Source: Mesorhizobium waimense (GTDB taxonomy: Bacteria; Pseudomonadota; Alphaproteobacteria; Rhizobiales; Rhizobiaceae). From it: a DNA stretch of 64,000 nt. Under the pieces are notes generated by a model that worked only from the letters and a program-made list of their open reading frames with translations, did not search any database and was not told the DNA's origin. How positions within the stretch are numbered: position 1 is the first letter of the stretch; each line of letters opens with the position of its first letter. The DNA is taken from NCBI RefSeq assembly GCF_003601975.1, contig NZ_QZWZ01000006.1, positions 1-64,000 on the forward strand. Direction: 5' to 3'. Positions 52,465-60,820 of the stretch are shown here, piece after piece. Position numbers and translations under genes: made by a program.

Positions 52465-53652
52465 ATGGTCGGCGCATCGAAGTCGGAAACAGGAGGCGGT
52501 CCGATCCGCTACGGCATGGTCGGCGGCGGACAGGGCGCCTTCATCGGCGCGGTGCACCGGATCGCGGCGCGGATGGACAACGACTTCGTGCTGGTCGCCG
52601 GTGCGCTGTCGGCGAATCCCGAGCGCGCCAAGGCTTCGGCCGCCGAGCTCGGGCTCGATCCGGCGCGCAGCTATGGTTCCTACGCCGAGATGGCCAAGGC
52701 CGAGGCCAAGCGGCCGGACGGTATTGAGGCGGTGGCCATCGTCACGCCCAACAACGTGCATGTGCCGGCGGCGAAGGCCTTCCTCGAAGCCGGCATCCAC
52801 GTCATCTGCGACAAGCCGCTGGCAACGACTTTGGCGGAGGCAAAGAAGCTGGCGGCGGTGGTCGAAAAGACCGGCAAGGTGTTCGTGCTGACGCACAACT
52901 ACACCGCCTATCCGATGATCCGCCAGGCGCGCGAGATGGTGGCCAAAGGGCAGCTCGGCGACATCCGTATCGTGCAGTCGGAATATCCGCAGGACTGGCT
53001 GACCGAAGACCTTGCCGCTACCGGCCAGAAGCAGGCGGCGTGGCGCTCCGACCCCAAGCAGGCGGGTGCGGGCGGCGCGCTCGGCGACATCGGCACGCAT
53101 GCCTACAACCTGGCGCGCTTCGTCTCCGGGCTGGAGCTCGATGCGCTGTCGGCCGATCTCGACGCTTTCGTGCCGGGGCGCCAGCTCGACGACAATGTCA
53201 ACGTCATGTTGCGCTTCAAGCCGGTCGGCAAGGCGCATCCGGCCAAGGGCATGATCTGGGCGAGCCAGGTCGCGCCCGGCCACGAGAACGGGCTGAAGCT
53301 GCGCATCTACGGCTCGAAGGGTGGGCTGGAATGGGTGCAGGCCGATCCGAACTATCTTTGGTACACGCCGTTCGGTCAGCCGAAGCAGTTGCTCACCCGC
53401 AACGGCGCCGGCGCGCTGCCGGTTGCCGGCCGCGTCAGCCGCGTTCCGTCGGGCCATCCGGAAGGCTATCTCGAAGGTTTCGCCAACATCTACCAGGAGG
53501 CAGCCCGTGCCATCCGCGCGGCGCGCAAGAAGGGCGGTAGGCCGGCAAAGGATGTCGTCTTCCCCACCATCGAGGACGGCGTCGAAGGCATGGCCTTCAT
53601 CGAGGCCTGCGTGAAGTCGTCGAAGAAGAACGGGGCTTGGACGAAGCTTTAA
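52465..53652 (+). CDS. Gfo/Idh/MocA family sugar dehydrogenase
   Basis: This 395-residue NAD(P)-dependent oxidoreductase has the Rossmann motif GMVGGGQGAFIGAVHR, the catalytic-type ICDKPLATTLAEAKKL (Lys-Pro) and LGDIGTHAYNLARFV. ATG 52465 follows GAGGGAGA. Members oxidise a sugar hydroxyl (inositol, glucose, glycoside C3). It is likely the first oxidation step acting together with the neighbouring epimerases. Confidence 0.9.
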   Translation: MVGASKSETGGGPIRYGMVGGGQGAFIGAVHRIAARMDNDFVLVAGALSANPERAKASAAELGLDPARSYGSYAEMAKAEAKRPDGIEAVAIVTPNNVHVPAAKAFLEAGIHVICDKPLATTLAEAKKLAAVVEKTGKVFVLTHNYTAYPMIRQAREMVAKGQLGDIRIVQSEYPQDWLTEDLAATGQKQAAWRSDPKQAGAGGALGDIGTHAYNLARFVSGLELDALSADLDAFVPGRQLDDNVNVMLRFKPVGKAHPAKGMIWASQVAPGHENGLKLRIYGSKGGLEWVQADPNYLWYTPFGQPKQLLTRNGAGALPVAGRVSRVPSGHPEGYLEGFANIYQEAARAIRAARKKGGRPAKDVVFPTIEDGVEGMAFIEACVKSSKKNGAWTKL

Positions 53653-53663
53653 CGAGTGTCGAT

Positions 53664-53690
53664 ATTCAGGTGATGCCGCCTGACCTGAAT
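53664..53690. other. intercistronic hairpin
   Basis: ATTCAGGT and ACCTGAAT form a perfect 8-bp inverted repeat with an 11-base loop in the 78-bp gap between the dehydrogenase and the third isomerase. There is no T-run, so an mRNA-processing or stabilising hairpin, or an operator, is more likely than a terminator. Confidence 0.45.
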
Positions 53691-53730
53691 CTCTACACGC
53701 CTTGTCGCGAAATTTTCGGGGAGGATGTCG

Positions 53731-54621
53731 ATGAAGATCGGCATGTGCATGTTTTTGTGGACGACCAGCGTCTCGAAGAAGCACGAGGCGCTGTTGCGTG
53801 ACATCAAGGCGACCGGCTTTGATGGTGTCGAGATACCGGTGTTTTCCGGCACGCCCGACGACTACAGGAAGCTTGGTGACTTGCTCGACCGCATCGGGCT
53901 GGAGCGCACCGCCGTCTCGGCGATGGGCGATCCCTTGATGAACCTGATCTCGCCTGATGCCGGGACGCGCAAGACCGGGATCGACTACATGAAATGGGCG
54001 ATCGATTGCAGTGAGGCGCTTGGTGCCGACAGGCTGAGCGGTCCGCTGCATTCGACACTCGGCGCCTTTTCAGGCAGCGGGCCGACAGCGGCCGAGAAAA
54101 AACGCTCGGTCGCCGCGCAGCGCGCCATCGGCGACCACGCCGGCAAGAGGGGCGTCACCATCGGCCTCGAGGCGCTCAACCGCTTCGAATGCTATCTGCT
54201 GAACACGATGGACGATTTGTGCGAGCACATCGATGCGATCGACAGGCCGCACATCCAGGCGATGTACGACACCTTCCATGCCAATATCGAGGAGGCCGAT
54301 CCGATCGGCGCCTATACGCGCAACCGGAAAAATGTCGTCCATATCCACATTTCCGAGAATGACCGCGGCGTGCCGGGGCGCGGGCATGTCCCATGGAAAG
54401 AGACGTTTTCGGCCATTCGCAAGAGCGGTTATGACGACTGGCTGACGATCGAGGCGTTTGGGCGTTCGCTCAAGGATCTGGCGGCGGCGACCAAGGTGTG
54501 GCGCGATTTTTCCGAGAGCCCGGAAGCGGTTTATCGCGATGGTTACACGCATATACGGAACGGGTGGAAGAAGGCTGGTGCCAGGGACGCAGCGAAGGCT
54601 TTTCCCTCTCAGGCGATCTGA
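53731..54621 (+). CDS. sugar phosphate isomerase/epimerase-like TIM-barrel protein 3
   Basis: This 296-residue barrel resembles D-tagatose/psicose 3-epimerases: Glu in LEALNRFECYLLN, Asp and His in MYDTFHANIEE, HIHISENDRGVPG, and Glu in LTIEAFG. ATG 53731 is 6 bp after GGGGAGG; ATG 53725 is too close. Its 3' end overlaps the convergent phnE gene by 13 bp. It closes the sugar-catabolic cluster. Confidence 0.88.
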   Translation: MKIGMCMFLWTTSVSKKHEALLRDIKATGFDGVEIPVFSGTPDDYRKLGDLLDRIGLERTAVSAMGDPLMNLISPDAGTRKTGIDYMKWAIDCSEALGADRLSGPLHSTLGAFSGSGPTAAEKKRSVAAQRAIGDHAGKRGVTIGLEALNRFECYLLNTMDDLCEHIDAIDRPHIQAMYDTFHANIEEADPIGAYTRNRKNVVHIHISENDRGVPGRGHVPWKETFSAIRKSGYDDWLTIEAFGRSLKDLAAATKVWRDFSESPEAVYRDGYTHIRNGWKKAGARDAAKAFPSQAI

Positions 54622-56168
54622 GCCGCCGGCAGCGGGCGGGTGGGCGTGCGCTGGGGCCGCTCGTCGTTGCCGTTTCCGACGGTCCCCATAAGTTTGCGGC
54701 GGAGATAGTTGGAGACGTTGTCGAAGATAAAGACGACAAGCAGGATCAACAGAACCATGTAGAAAACATTGGCCCAGTTGGTGTTGGTGCGCATGGCCTC
54801 CCACAATTTCAGACCGATGCCGCCGGCGCCGACGGCGCCGATGATTGTCGCCGAGCGCGTGTTCGATTCCCAGAAATAGAGGGATTGGCTAAGGAACACC
54901 GGCAGAACCTGAGGCAGCACGCCATAGCGTTGCACCATCGCCGGCGTCGCGCCCACCGAGCGGATGCCCTCGCGCTGCTTGTCGTCGATGTTTTCCAGCG
55001 CCTCGGAATAGAGTTTGCCCAGCGTTCCGGTGTCGGTGAAGAAGATCGCCGACATGCCGGCCAGTGGTCCCGGACCGAAGCCGCGCGTGAAGAACAGCGC
55101 CCAGATCAGCATGTCGACAGACCGCAGGAAATCGAAGAAGCGTTTCGTCGCCTGGTTGGCCATCCAACTCGGGGTGATGTTGCGCGCAGCCAGGAAAGCG
55201 AGCGGAAAGGCGACGACCGAGGCCAGCACCGTGCCGACAAAAGCCATGACGATGGTTTGCAGAAGCTTCAGCCACACGTCGCCGTGCTGCCACTCGGCGT
55301 TGTAGAGGATGTTGTCCCAGGCAAGCGCCGCGTTTGATCGCGACGGGTCGATGCGTTCCCGGGAAACGATCAGTGAAGCGACCTCGCCGAACGGTTTTCC
55401 CCAGAATGGGGAATTCGTGTCAAACACAAAATTGGCCCAACCGAAAAACCGCCTCCAGGCGATCACCTCGTCGTTTTGCACTTCGGCGCGGCCCAAAAAA
55501 CCGAACGAAACATAGGCTGTCGAACCTGGCTTGCGTTGCTCTATCCAGTAGGGCAGCGGCGTGCGCGGCGTGACGGAACTGTCCTTGGCAATGTCAAAGA
55601 TGACGCTTTCGGCACCGCGCGTCACAGTGACAAGATTTGGCGTTATGGCAATCTGGCCGCTTCCAAAGACGACGGTCGCCGCCACGACGGCCTTTTCGCG
55701 GACCGTTTTGGGCGCAGCCGGAACCGATTTGCCTGGCGAGGGGGCAGGGTTCTCGGCGGTTGGCGCGCCAGGCGCCATGAAAGAGCCCTGCGACGACTTG
55801 TCAGTGGCCATCGCCGGTGCTGGTGCGGCGTCGCCCCGCCGCTCGATCGCAGCAATCTTTTTGATCACCCAGTCGGGATTTGGATTGGATCCCAGTTTGG
55901 AGAAACGGGAGTAGTCGATGGTCAGATAATCGTCCTTGAACTCGATGTCCGGGCGGATTTCGTAAGACACCCAGTCGGCGAGATAGGCGCCGGCCAGGTT
56001 CCAGTTCGCCTTTTCTAGAACGATGCCTATCGAAAAGAACCACCAGCAGTAAAAGGTATAGAGAATGCACAAAAGGACGCCGAACGGGGCGGCATAGCGC
56101 TTCCAAAAGGGGCGTCGGAACGCATCCGGATGGCGAGCGGCGATGTCGTTGATGGCGTCGGCGTTCAT
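54609..56168 (-). CDS. phnE: phosphonate ABC permease PhnE, long form
   Basis: This 519-residue protein is much longer than usual PhnE (about 260-300). An N-terminal membrane segment (GVLLCILYTFYCWWFFSIGI) is followed by a large periplasmic part (~45-270, Pro/Ala-rich around 110-145). Then comes a PhnE permease domain with VVAFPLAFLAARNITPSW and AVGAGGIGLKL. It follows the other phnE gene by 4 bp. The pair would form the phosphonate channel with PhnC and PhnD. Long second PhnE proteins are known in rhizobia. Confidence 0.88.
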   Translation of the reverse strand: MNADAINDIAARHPDAFRRPFWKRYAAPFGVLLCILYTFYCWWFFSIGIVLEKANWNLAGAYLADWVSYEIRPDIEFKDDYLTIDYSRFSKLGSNPNPDWVIKKIAAIERRGDAAPAPAMATDKSSQGSFMAPGAPTAENPAPSPGKSVPAAPKTVREKAVVAATVVFGSGQIAITPNLVTVTRGAESVIFDIAKDSSVTPRTPLPYWIEQRKPGSTAYVSFGFLGRAEVQNDEVIAWRRFFGWANFVFDTNSPFWGKPFGEVASLIVSRERIDPSRSNAALAWDNILYNAEWQHGDVWLKLLQTIVMAFVGTVLASVVAFPLAFLAARNITPSWMANQATKRFFDFLRSVDMLIWALFFTRGFGPGPLAGMSAIFFTDTGTLGKLYSEALENIDDKQREGIRSVGATPAMVQRYGVLPQVLPVFLSQSLYFWESNTRSATIIGAVGAGGIGLKLWEAMRTNTNWANVFYMVLLILLVVFIFDNVSNYLRRKLMGTVGNGNDERPQRTPTRPLPAAQIA

Positions 56169-56172
56169 TGCG

Positions 56173-57147
56173 CTATTCTCCGCGCCCGTATGCGAACGCC
56201 TGCCTGCCAACAAGACGTTGTCTCAGCCATGCCGAAAACTGGTCGACGGCGACAATCGTGCAGAACAGCAGAAAGACGATGGCAATGGTCTTGGCCTCAT
56301 GGCCCCGGCTGATCGAAAGACGCAGGGATTCGCCGATGCCGCCGGCGCCCACGGCGCCGAGAATGGTCGAAGCGCGCACATTGATCTCGAAGCGGAGCAG
56401 GAAATAGCTCATGAAGTTGGGCAGAACCTGAGGCACGATGCCGAACCACACCCGTTCGACCCAATTGGCGCCAACGGCCCGCAAGCCTTCGTCAGGCTTC
56501 ATGTCGGCATTCTCGACCACTTCGAAGAACATTTTTCCGAGCGCGCCGACGGTATGGATGCTGACCGCGAGGATCGCCGGAATGGGCCCAAGCGAGAAGA
56601 TCGCCAGAAAAAAACCGGCAATGACGATTTCCGGAAAGGCGCGGACAATTTCGAGGAAGCGGCGGGTGGTGAAACGGAGCCAGCGGCTGGCCGTGATATT
56701 GCTGGCAGCCAAGAAGCAGAGCAGGAAACCGAAGGTGGAGCCGACCAGCGTCGAAAACAGGGCAATGTTCAGTGTCTCGATCATCCGGTAGAAATACTCC
56801 GGTATGTAGATGCCCTGGGTCAGGTAGACCCGGCCTTCGGGATAGTCGAATTTGAGGCTGCCATCGTCATAGGGCGAGGGCAGGTCGAACAGCGCGCGCA
56901 CCGGGTCGAACCAGTCGCGCGGCTTCAGTTCAACGAAAAAGTCGGCGATGTAGGGAAGGCGGTCGAAGAACTTTCCGGCGTTGGTTTCGTTGGCGAACCA
57001 GAGCGAGCCCGAGAGCGCAAGCAGCAGGAAAACCAGGCCTCCGATCGTGTAGAGGCGCCGGCGAGCGGCGAGGTCGCGCCAGTGCCGCTCGACCAAGGCT
57101 CCTTCCGTGGAGAGCGCAGGCGCGCGGTAAACGTCGGTCGCACTCAT
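56173..57147 (-). CDS. phnE: phosphonate ABC permease PhnE
   Basis: This 324-residue inner-membrane permease has an N-terminal segment IGGLVFLLLALSGSLWFA, a periplasmic stretch, and the PhnE domain (FLLCFLAASNITASRWLRF, AVGAGGIGESLRLSI). It lies 74 bp downstream of phnD and 4 bp before the long phnE gene. With PhnC and PhnD it imports phosphonates or phosphate esters. Confidence 0.92.
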   Translation of the reverse strand: MSATDVYRAPALSTEGALVERHWRDLAARRRLYTIGGLVFLLLALSGSLWFANETNAGKFFDRLPYIADFFVELKPRDWFDPVRALFDLPSPYDDGSLKFDYPEGRVYLTQGIYIPEYFYRMIETLNIALFSTLVGSTFGFLLCFLAASNITASRWLRFTTRRFLEIVRAFPEIVIAGFFLAIFSLGPIPAILAVSIHTVGALGKMFFEVVENADMKPDEGLRAVGANWVERVWFGIVPQVLPNFMSYFLLRFEINVRASTILGAVGAGGIGESLRLSISRGHEAKTIAIVFLLFCTIVAVDQFSAWLRQRLVGRQAFAYGRGE

Positions 57148-57221
57148 GGATAGGTCCCCAGCCCGTGACGCGGCAACGCCGCCGGCGGCACTTTGGCCCC
57201 GGCGGCGTCGTGCCTTTAGGC

Positions 57222-58130
57222 TTACGAGCCGATCTTCGCCTTACGAGCGTCGATGATCGCCTGATAGAATTCCGGGGTGACCGGCGAATAGCCCTTGAAG
57301 TCGCCGCCTTGAACCGCCGAGAAACAGGCCGGATCGGTTTGCGGAAGCTTGGTCAGGAAATCGGTGATCTTCTGCTTGGTAGCGGCGTCGAGCGAGGTGC
57401 GTATGACCAACGGGCCGTTCGGGATCAGCGGCGACTGCCACAGTTCGACGAGGTCGTCCATCTTGAGGACGCCCTTGTCGACCATCTTGCGCAGATTGCC
57501 CGAGCTGTAGCCGTCCTTGAAGTCGCCGACGCCGGAGGCCCAGGTGGTGCCGGCATCGAAGGTGCCCTTCAGAACTTCAAGGACAAGCTGTTCATGGCCG
57601 CCGCCGAAACCGGTCGAGGCGAAATAGCTCTTCACATCCATGCCGATGTCCTTGGGCAGCGACGTGACCGGGATCAGGTAGCCAGAAGTCGAATCGGGAT
57701 CGGCGAAACCGAGCTTCTTGCCCTTCATGTCAGCGAGTGTCTTGATGCCTGAATCTGCGCGGGCGACCATAACCGAATGGTAGCCGGTCGAACCGTCGGT
57801 CTGGACCGTCGTCAGGATCGGCTGAACCGCGTCCTTGTTTTCGAGATAGACCTTGGCGTAAGCGGAAGCTCCGAGTTCGGCATAGTCAAGTGTGCCGCCG
57901 AGGAGGCCCTGGATGACGCCGTCATAGTCGGCGGCCGGGAACAGCGAAACCTTCTCGACACCGAGGACTTCCTTGATGTGATCGGCGAAGCACTGGTAGT
58001 TGCGCAGACGGTCGGCTTCGTTCTCGCCGCCGAGAATGCCGACGCGGAATTCCTTCAGGTCCTGTGCCTGGACAGAGCCCATCGCCATGGCAATGATGGA
58101 AACGGCACCGAAGAGTAACTTCCTAAACAT
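57222..58130 (-). CDS. phnD: phosphonate-binding periplasmic protein PhnD
   Basis: This 302-residue binding protein has a signal peptide (MFRKLLFGAVSIIAMAMGSV, cleavage after VQA). It shows FRVGILGGENEADRL, DYAELGASAYAKVY, LGFADPDSTSGYLIP and TTWASGVGDFKDGY, all typical of PhnD. The STSGY segment contributes to phosphonate binding in the family. It lies 147 bp downstream of phnC, with a strong hairpin between. Confidence 0.93.
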   Translation of the reverse strand: MFRKLLFGAVSIIAMAMGSVQAQDLKEFRVGILGGENEADRLRNYQCFADHIKEVLGVEKVSLFPAADYDGVIQGLLGGTLDYAELGASAYAKVYLENKDAVQPILTTVQTDGSTGYHSVMVARADSGIKTLADMKGKKLGFADPDSTSGYLIPVTSLPKDIGMDVKSYFASTGFGGGHEQLVLEVLKGTFDAGTTWASGVGDFKDGYSSGNLRKMVDKGVLKMDDLVELWQSPLIPNGPLVIRTSLDAATKQKITDFLTKLPQTDPACFSAVQGGDFKGYSPVTPEFYQAIIDARKAKIGS

Positions 58131-58230
58131 CTCGTGTCTCTCCTGTTGAGTCCGGCATCGCGCCGGCTGCGTTCGAATTTTGACGGTGCCTGTGACGCGG
58201 GCTGGCGATCCAGATTGCTCTTTTGCTTGT

Positions 58231-58275
58231 CCATGATCTTTCCCCGCAAACCGGCGTCTACTTTGCGGGATCATG
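58231..58275 (-). other. hairpin between phnC and phnD
   Basis: CCATGATC-TTTC-CCCGCAAA (58231-58250) pairs with TTTGCGGGATCATGG (58262-58275 region), a stem of about 15 bp with one 4-base bulge. It starts right after the phnC stop. No T-run follows on the transcribed strand, so mRNA stabilisation or differential expression of phnD is more likely than termination. Confidence 0.55.
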
Positions 58276-58277
58276 GA

Positions 58278-59135
58278 TCAGTATCCCGGGAATGCGGGCT
58301 CGAGCGGTCCAGTGGATGCGGCGATTCTTTGCTTGATGGTGACGCTGGTCGAGGTGATGACCTCGGAGATTTCGCCACCCTTGCTGTCGGCACCATAGAC
58401 CATGCGCACAGCCTCGCGGTTGAGGTCTTCGGGCGGGCCGTCAAACACAACCTTGCCGGCGGCCATACCGATGATGCGGTTGCAATAGGTGCGGGCCGTG
58501 TCCAGCGTGTGCAGATTGGTGATGACGGTGATGCCTTCGCGCAAATTGATATCCTGCAGCGAATCCATCACCACCTTCGCGTTGAGCGGGTCGAGCGAGG
58601 CGATCGGCTCGTCGGCTAACAGAACCTTCGGCTGCTGCATCAAGGCGCGGGCGATGGCGACGCGCTGCTGCTGGCCGCCGGACAAGGTGCCGGCCGGCTG
58701 CAGCGCGGTGCGGGCGATGTCGAGACGCTCGAGTGCTGCGATTGCCTCAGCCCGTTCCTCGCGCGAGAAGACACCGAGCAGATTGGCAATGGTAGCACGA
58801 TGATTTAACCGGCCGAGCAGCACATTGGTCAGCACGTCGAGGCGCGGCACCAGGTTGAACTGCTGGAAGATCATGGCGCAGTCGCGCTGCCAACGGCGCA
58901 GCGGCGAGCCCTGCAGGCGCGAGACTTCGGTGCCGTCAAAAAAAATCGACCCCTGGCTGGGATCGATGAGGCGGTTGATCATGCGAAGAAGCGTCGACTT
59001 GCCGGCACCGGAGCGACCGATGATGCCGACCATCTGGCCCTGCGGGATCGACAGGTCGACGGCGCTGACAGCGGTGTTCTTGCCGAATCGTCGGGAAACG
59101 CCGCGGATTTCGAGCGTGGCAGAGGTTGCTGACAT
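58278..59135 (-). CDS. phnC: phosphonate ABC ATPase PhnC
   Basis: This 285-residue ATPase has Walker [10 protein letters not shown] (40-48), Q-loop [20 protein letters not shown] (a PhnC hallmark), signature LSGGQQQR (151-158) and Walker B VLLADEP. The C-terminal ~30 residues after GADSKGGE are an extension. ATG 59135 is chosen with GGAG 9 bp upstream. A Pho-box-like site lies at 59207-59224. It energises the PhnE permeases. Confidence 0.93.
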   Translation of the reverse strand: MSATSATLEIRGVSRRFGKNTAVSAVDLSIPQGQMVGIIGRSGAGKSTLLRMINRLIDPSQGSIFFDGTEVSRLQGSPLRRWQRDCAMIFQQFNLVPRLDVLTNVLLGRLNHRATIANLLGVFSREERAEAIAALERLDIARTALQPAGTLSGGQQQRVAIARALMQQPKVLLADEPIASLDPLNAKVVMDSLQDINLREGITVITNLHTLDTARTYCNRIIGMAAGKVVFDGPPEDLNREAVRMVYGADSKGGEISEVITSTSVTIKQRIAASTGPLEPAFPGY

Positions 59136-59206
59136 GGGGCAGGGCTCCAGTCCAGTCGCGATTGAAGGTCTGTTAACCTTGGCTAGCGCAGCCGCATGAA
59201 CCTGCG

Positions 59207-59224
59207 GTGTCGGATTGATGTCAG
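59207..59224 (-). promoter_or_regulatory. Pho-box candidate upstream of phnC
   Basis: On the minus strand the site reads CTGACAT-CAAT-CCGACAC, two 7-mers 4 bp apart. They match the Pho-box unit CTGTCAT/C at 6 and 5 positions. It is 72 bp before the phnC ATG, a suitable place for PhoB control under phosphate starvation. Confidence 0.45.
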
Positions 59225-59264
59225 TTTTGTTACCGCCCACAGGCCCGTGGTGATCCTTTGCCTT

Positions 59265-59313
59265 GTGCATGTCGCTGTCCCAAAACCGCTGCGCCGTTTT
59301 GGGCGAGATGCAC
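59265..59313. repeat. rhizobial-type palindromic intergenic repeat
   Basis: GTGCAT (59265-59270) and CCCAAAAC (59279-59286) mirror GTTTTGGG (59296-59303) and ATGCAC (59308-59313) around CGCTGCGCC. This is the shape of a palindromic repeat that is abundant between genes in rhizobia. It sits between the DUF1868 gene and phnC. Confidence 0.7.
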
Positions 59314-59317
59314 GGGA

Positions 59318-60028
59318 TCAACCGAGGGCCAGAAGCTCCTCGAAATGGTTCATGTCCTTGAAGCTGCAGAAAGCCGGGGGCCTGAGTTCGATCACCGGCG
59401 CCTCGCGCTCAAACAGCGACAGGCAGTCATCGAACAGGTCCTGCCAGGCGGGCGCCCGCTCGTCGGCGAGACGCCGAATCTGGTAGGCGATGGTGATGTG
59501 GAAGACGTAAGTGTCGTGGTCGGGGTGACGATAGCCGAACGGGACCGCCAGCGCGTCGCGCCATGCGCTGAGGATGCGCTCGTCCTCGGCGGTGGCCCCG
59601 GCGACGGTGAGGCCGTTCGGCGTGATGCCGATGGTCCTGATGCGGAGCGGAGGGCACGGTTCGAAACCCTGAAGCCGCTCCAGATAGAGGTGGGTCATAT
59701 GGTCGATGCTGGTGTCCAAAGGCACGTCCTGCGGCCAATATGGAAGCCGCCGGCGATATTCGATGATGCCCTGGAACAGCGTCATGTGCAGGCTGGAGAT
59801 CGGCGTGAAGGCCAGCCGGTCGGCGTCGGGCATGCCGCGCATGCGCTCACGTACCTCGATGACCACCGCTTCGGAAGGCGAGCCGCCGACGAGATGGCTG
59901 ACGACCGTGTTGCCGGGCTCGAACAGAAAATTACCTGATCTGTCATAGCGCGTGCCGAGATGCAGGGGCGGCGTCGGGTTGGTGCCTTCGAAAAATCCGG
60001 CGAGCGAGGGTCTGACCAAATCGAGCAT
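59318..60028 (-). CDS. DUF1868-like 2H-phosphoesterase superfamily protein
   Basis: This 236-residue protein has the two H-x-T motifs of the 2H phosphoesterase fold: His81-x-Thr83 ([10 protein letters not shown]) and His177-x-Thr179 ([10 protein letters not shown]), in a DUF1868-like context. ATG 60028 has GGAG 7 bp upstream. Such enzymes open cyclic phosphodiesters. C-P lyase makes a ribosyl 1,2-cyclic phosphate that needs ring opening, so placement between the phn operons makes a role there attractive but unproven. It is not the DUF1045 protein usually seen in phn loci. Confidence 0.75.
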   Translation of the reverse strand: MLDLVRPSLAGFFEGTNPTPPLHLGTRYDRSGNFLFEPGNTVVSHLVGGSPSEAVVIEVRERMRGMPDADRLAFTPISSLHMTLFQGIIEYRRRLPYWPQDVPLDTSIDHMTHLYLERLQGFEPCPPLRIRTIGITPNGLTVAGATAEDERILSAWRDALAVPFGYRHPDHDTYVFHITIAYQIRRLADERAPAWQDLFDDCLSLFEREAPVIELRPPAFCSFKDMNHFEELLALG

Positions 60029-60097
60029 TGCGATCTCCAAGGAAAGACCGCGTCCTGTCCGAGTCATGTGTCAGGGATATGAAGCGGGCAGGCGCGC

Positions 60098-60643
60098 CTA
60101 TAGCATTCGATGCATGACCAAGGCATCAACGTAACCCAGCCTAGGGTGTTCAAACGCCTTCGGGATTGTCCCGACAATGTCGAAGCCGAGCCGGCTCCAC
60201 AGCTTTACTGCGCGCTCGTTGGTGCTGATGACGAAGTTGAACTGCATGGCCAGAAAGCCTCGTTCGGCAGCCCTTTGCAAGGAATGCTCACACATCGCGG
60301 TGGCGATGCCGCGGCCGCTGGCGGCGGCAGAGGTGACGTAGCCGCTGTTGGCGACATGCGCGCCGCCGCCACGCTGGTTGGCATGGAGATAGTAACAGCC
60401 GATCACGTTGCCGGCATCTACTGCCACGAACACCTCATGACCGCCCGAAAACCAGTAGTCCAGCGCCTGCGCACGGCTCCAATCGCGGGGCAGCGCATAG
60501 GTTTCGCCGGCCCGCAAGATGGGCTCAAGCATGGCCCAGATTGCGTTTGCGTCGGCCTCTGTGGCGGGACGAATGGTCGGCACGATCGACAACTCTTGAG
60601 TGGTGGGAGCGTCAGAAACAGATAGCGGCAAGGATACTGCCAA
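60098..60643 (-). CDS. GNAT family N-acetyltransferase
   Basis: This protein has up to 181 residues. The acetyl-CoA-binding region shows SGRGIATAMCEHSL and the C-terminal FNFVISTNERAVKLWSRLGF. The start is uncertain: TTG 60643 gives the full length, while GTG 60583 (VPTIRPATEAD) fits the usual GNAT N-terminus better and avoids overlap with an upstream hydrophobic frame. In the phn context an aminoalkylphosphonate acetylase role is possible, but it is not close to PhnO. Confidence 0.8.
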   Translation of the reverse strand: MAVSLPLSVSDAPTTQELSIVPTIRPATEADANAIWAMLEPILRAGETYALPRDWSRAQALDYWFSGGHEVFVAVDAGNVIGCYYLHANQRGGGAHVANSGYVTSAAASGRGIATAMCEHSLQRAAERGFLAMQFNFVISTNERAVKLWSRLGFDIVGTIPKAFEHPRLGYVDALVMHRML

Positions 60644-60745
60644 GAAAGATCAGGGCCGCAAAGGCAGCCACAATTCCGGCTGTAGAGGGTAGGCCGGCGA
60701 AGCGGGGATGTCCCTTCGCAAGGGCAGCATGAACCCCTCAAACAT
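60612..60745 (-). pseudogene. possible frameshifted small membrane protein
   Basis: A minus-strand frame ending at the TGA at 60612-60614 encodes KGHPRFAGLPSTAG followed by a clean membrane helix (IVAAFAALIFLGSILAAICF), but it has no start codon after an upstream TGA. A different frame starts at ATG 60745 (MFEGFMLPLRRD). Joining them by one base near 60722-60728 would give a plausible ~44-residue protein. Either a frameshifted relic or a non-coding coincidence. Confidence 0.3.
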
Positions 60746-60820
60746 CCCCTACTTTAGCATCTGCGCATCTTCCTGAACACTCGCGAAGTACGTCCTTTGC
60801 CCCAGGAGGTGATGTCGACG

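Noticed and set aside
52324..54051. 575-codon open frame on the minus strand
   Set aside because: It is antisense to the MocA-type dehydrogenase and the isomerases, which have complete motifs and good ribosome sites; the antisense translation is low in recognisable motifs.
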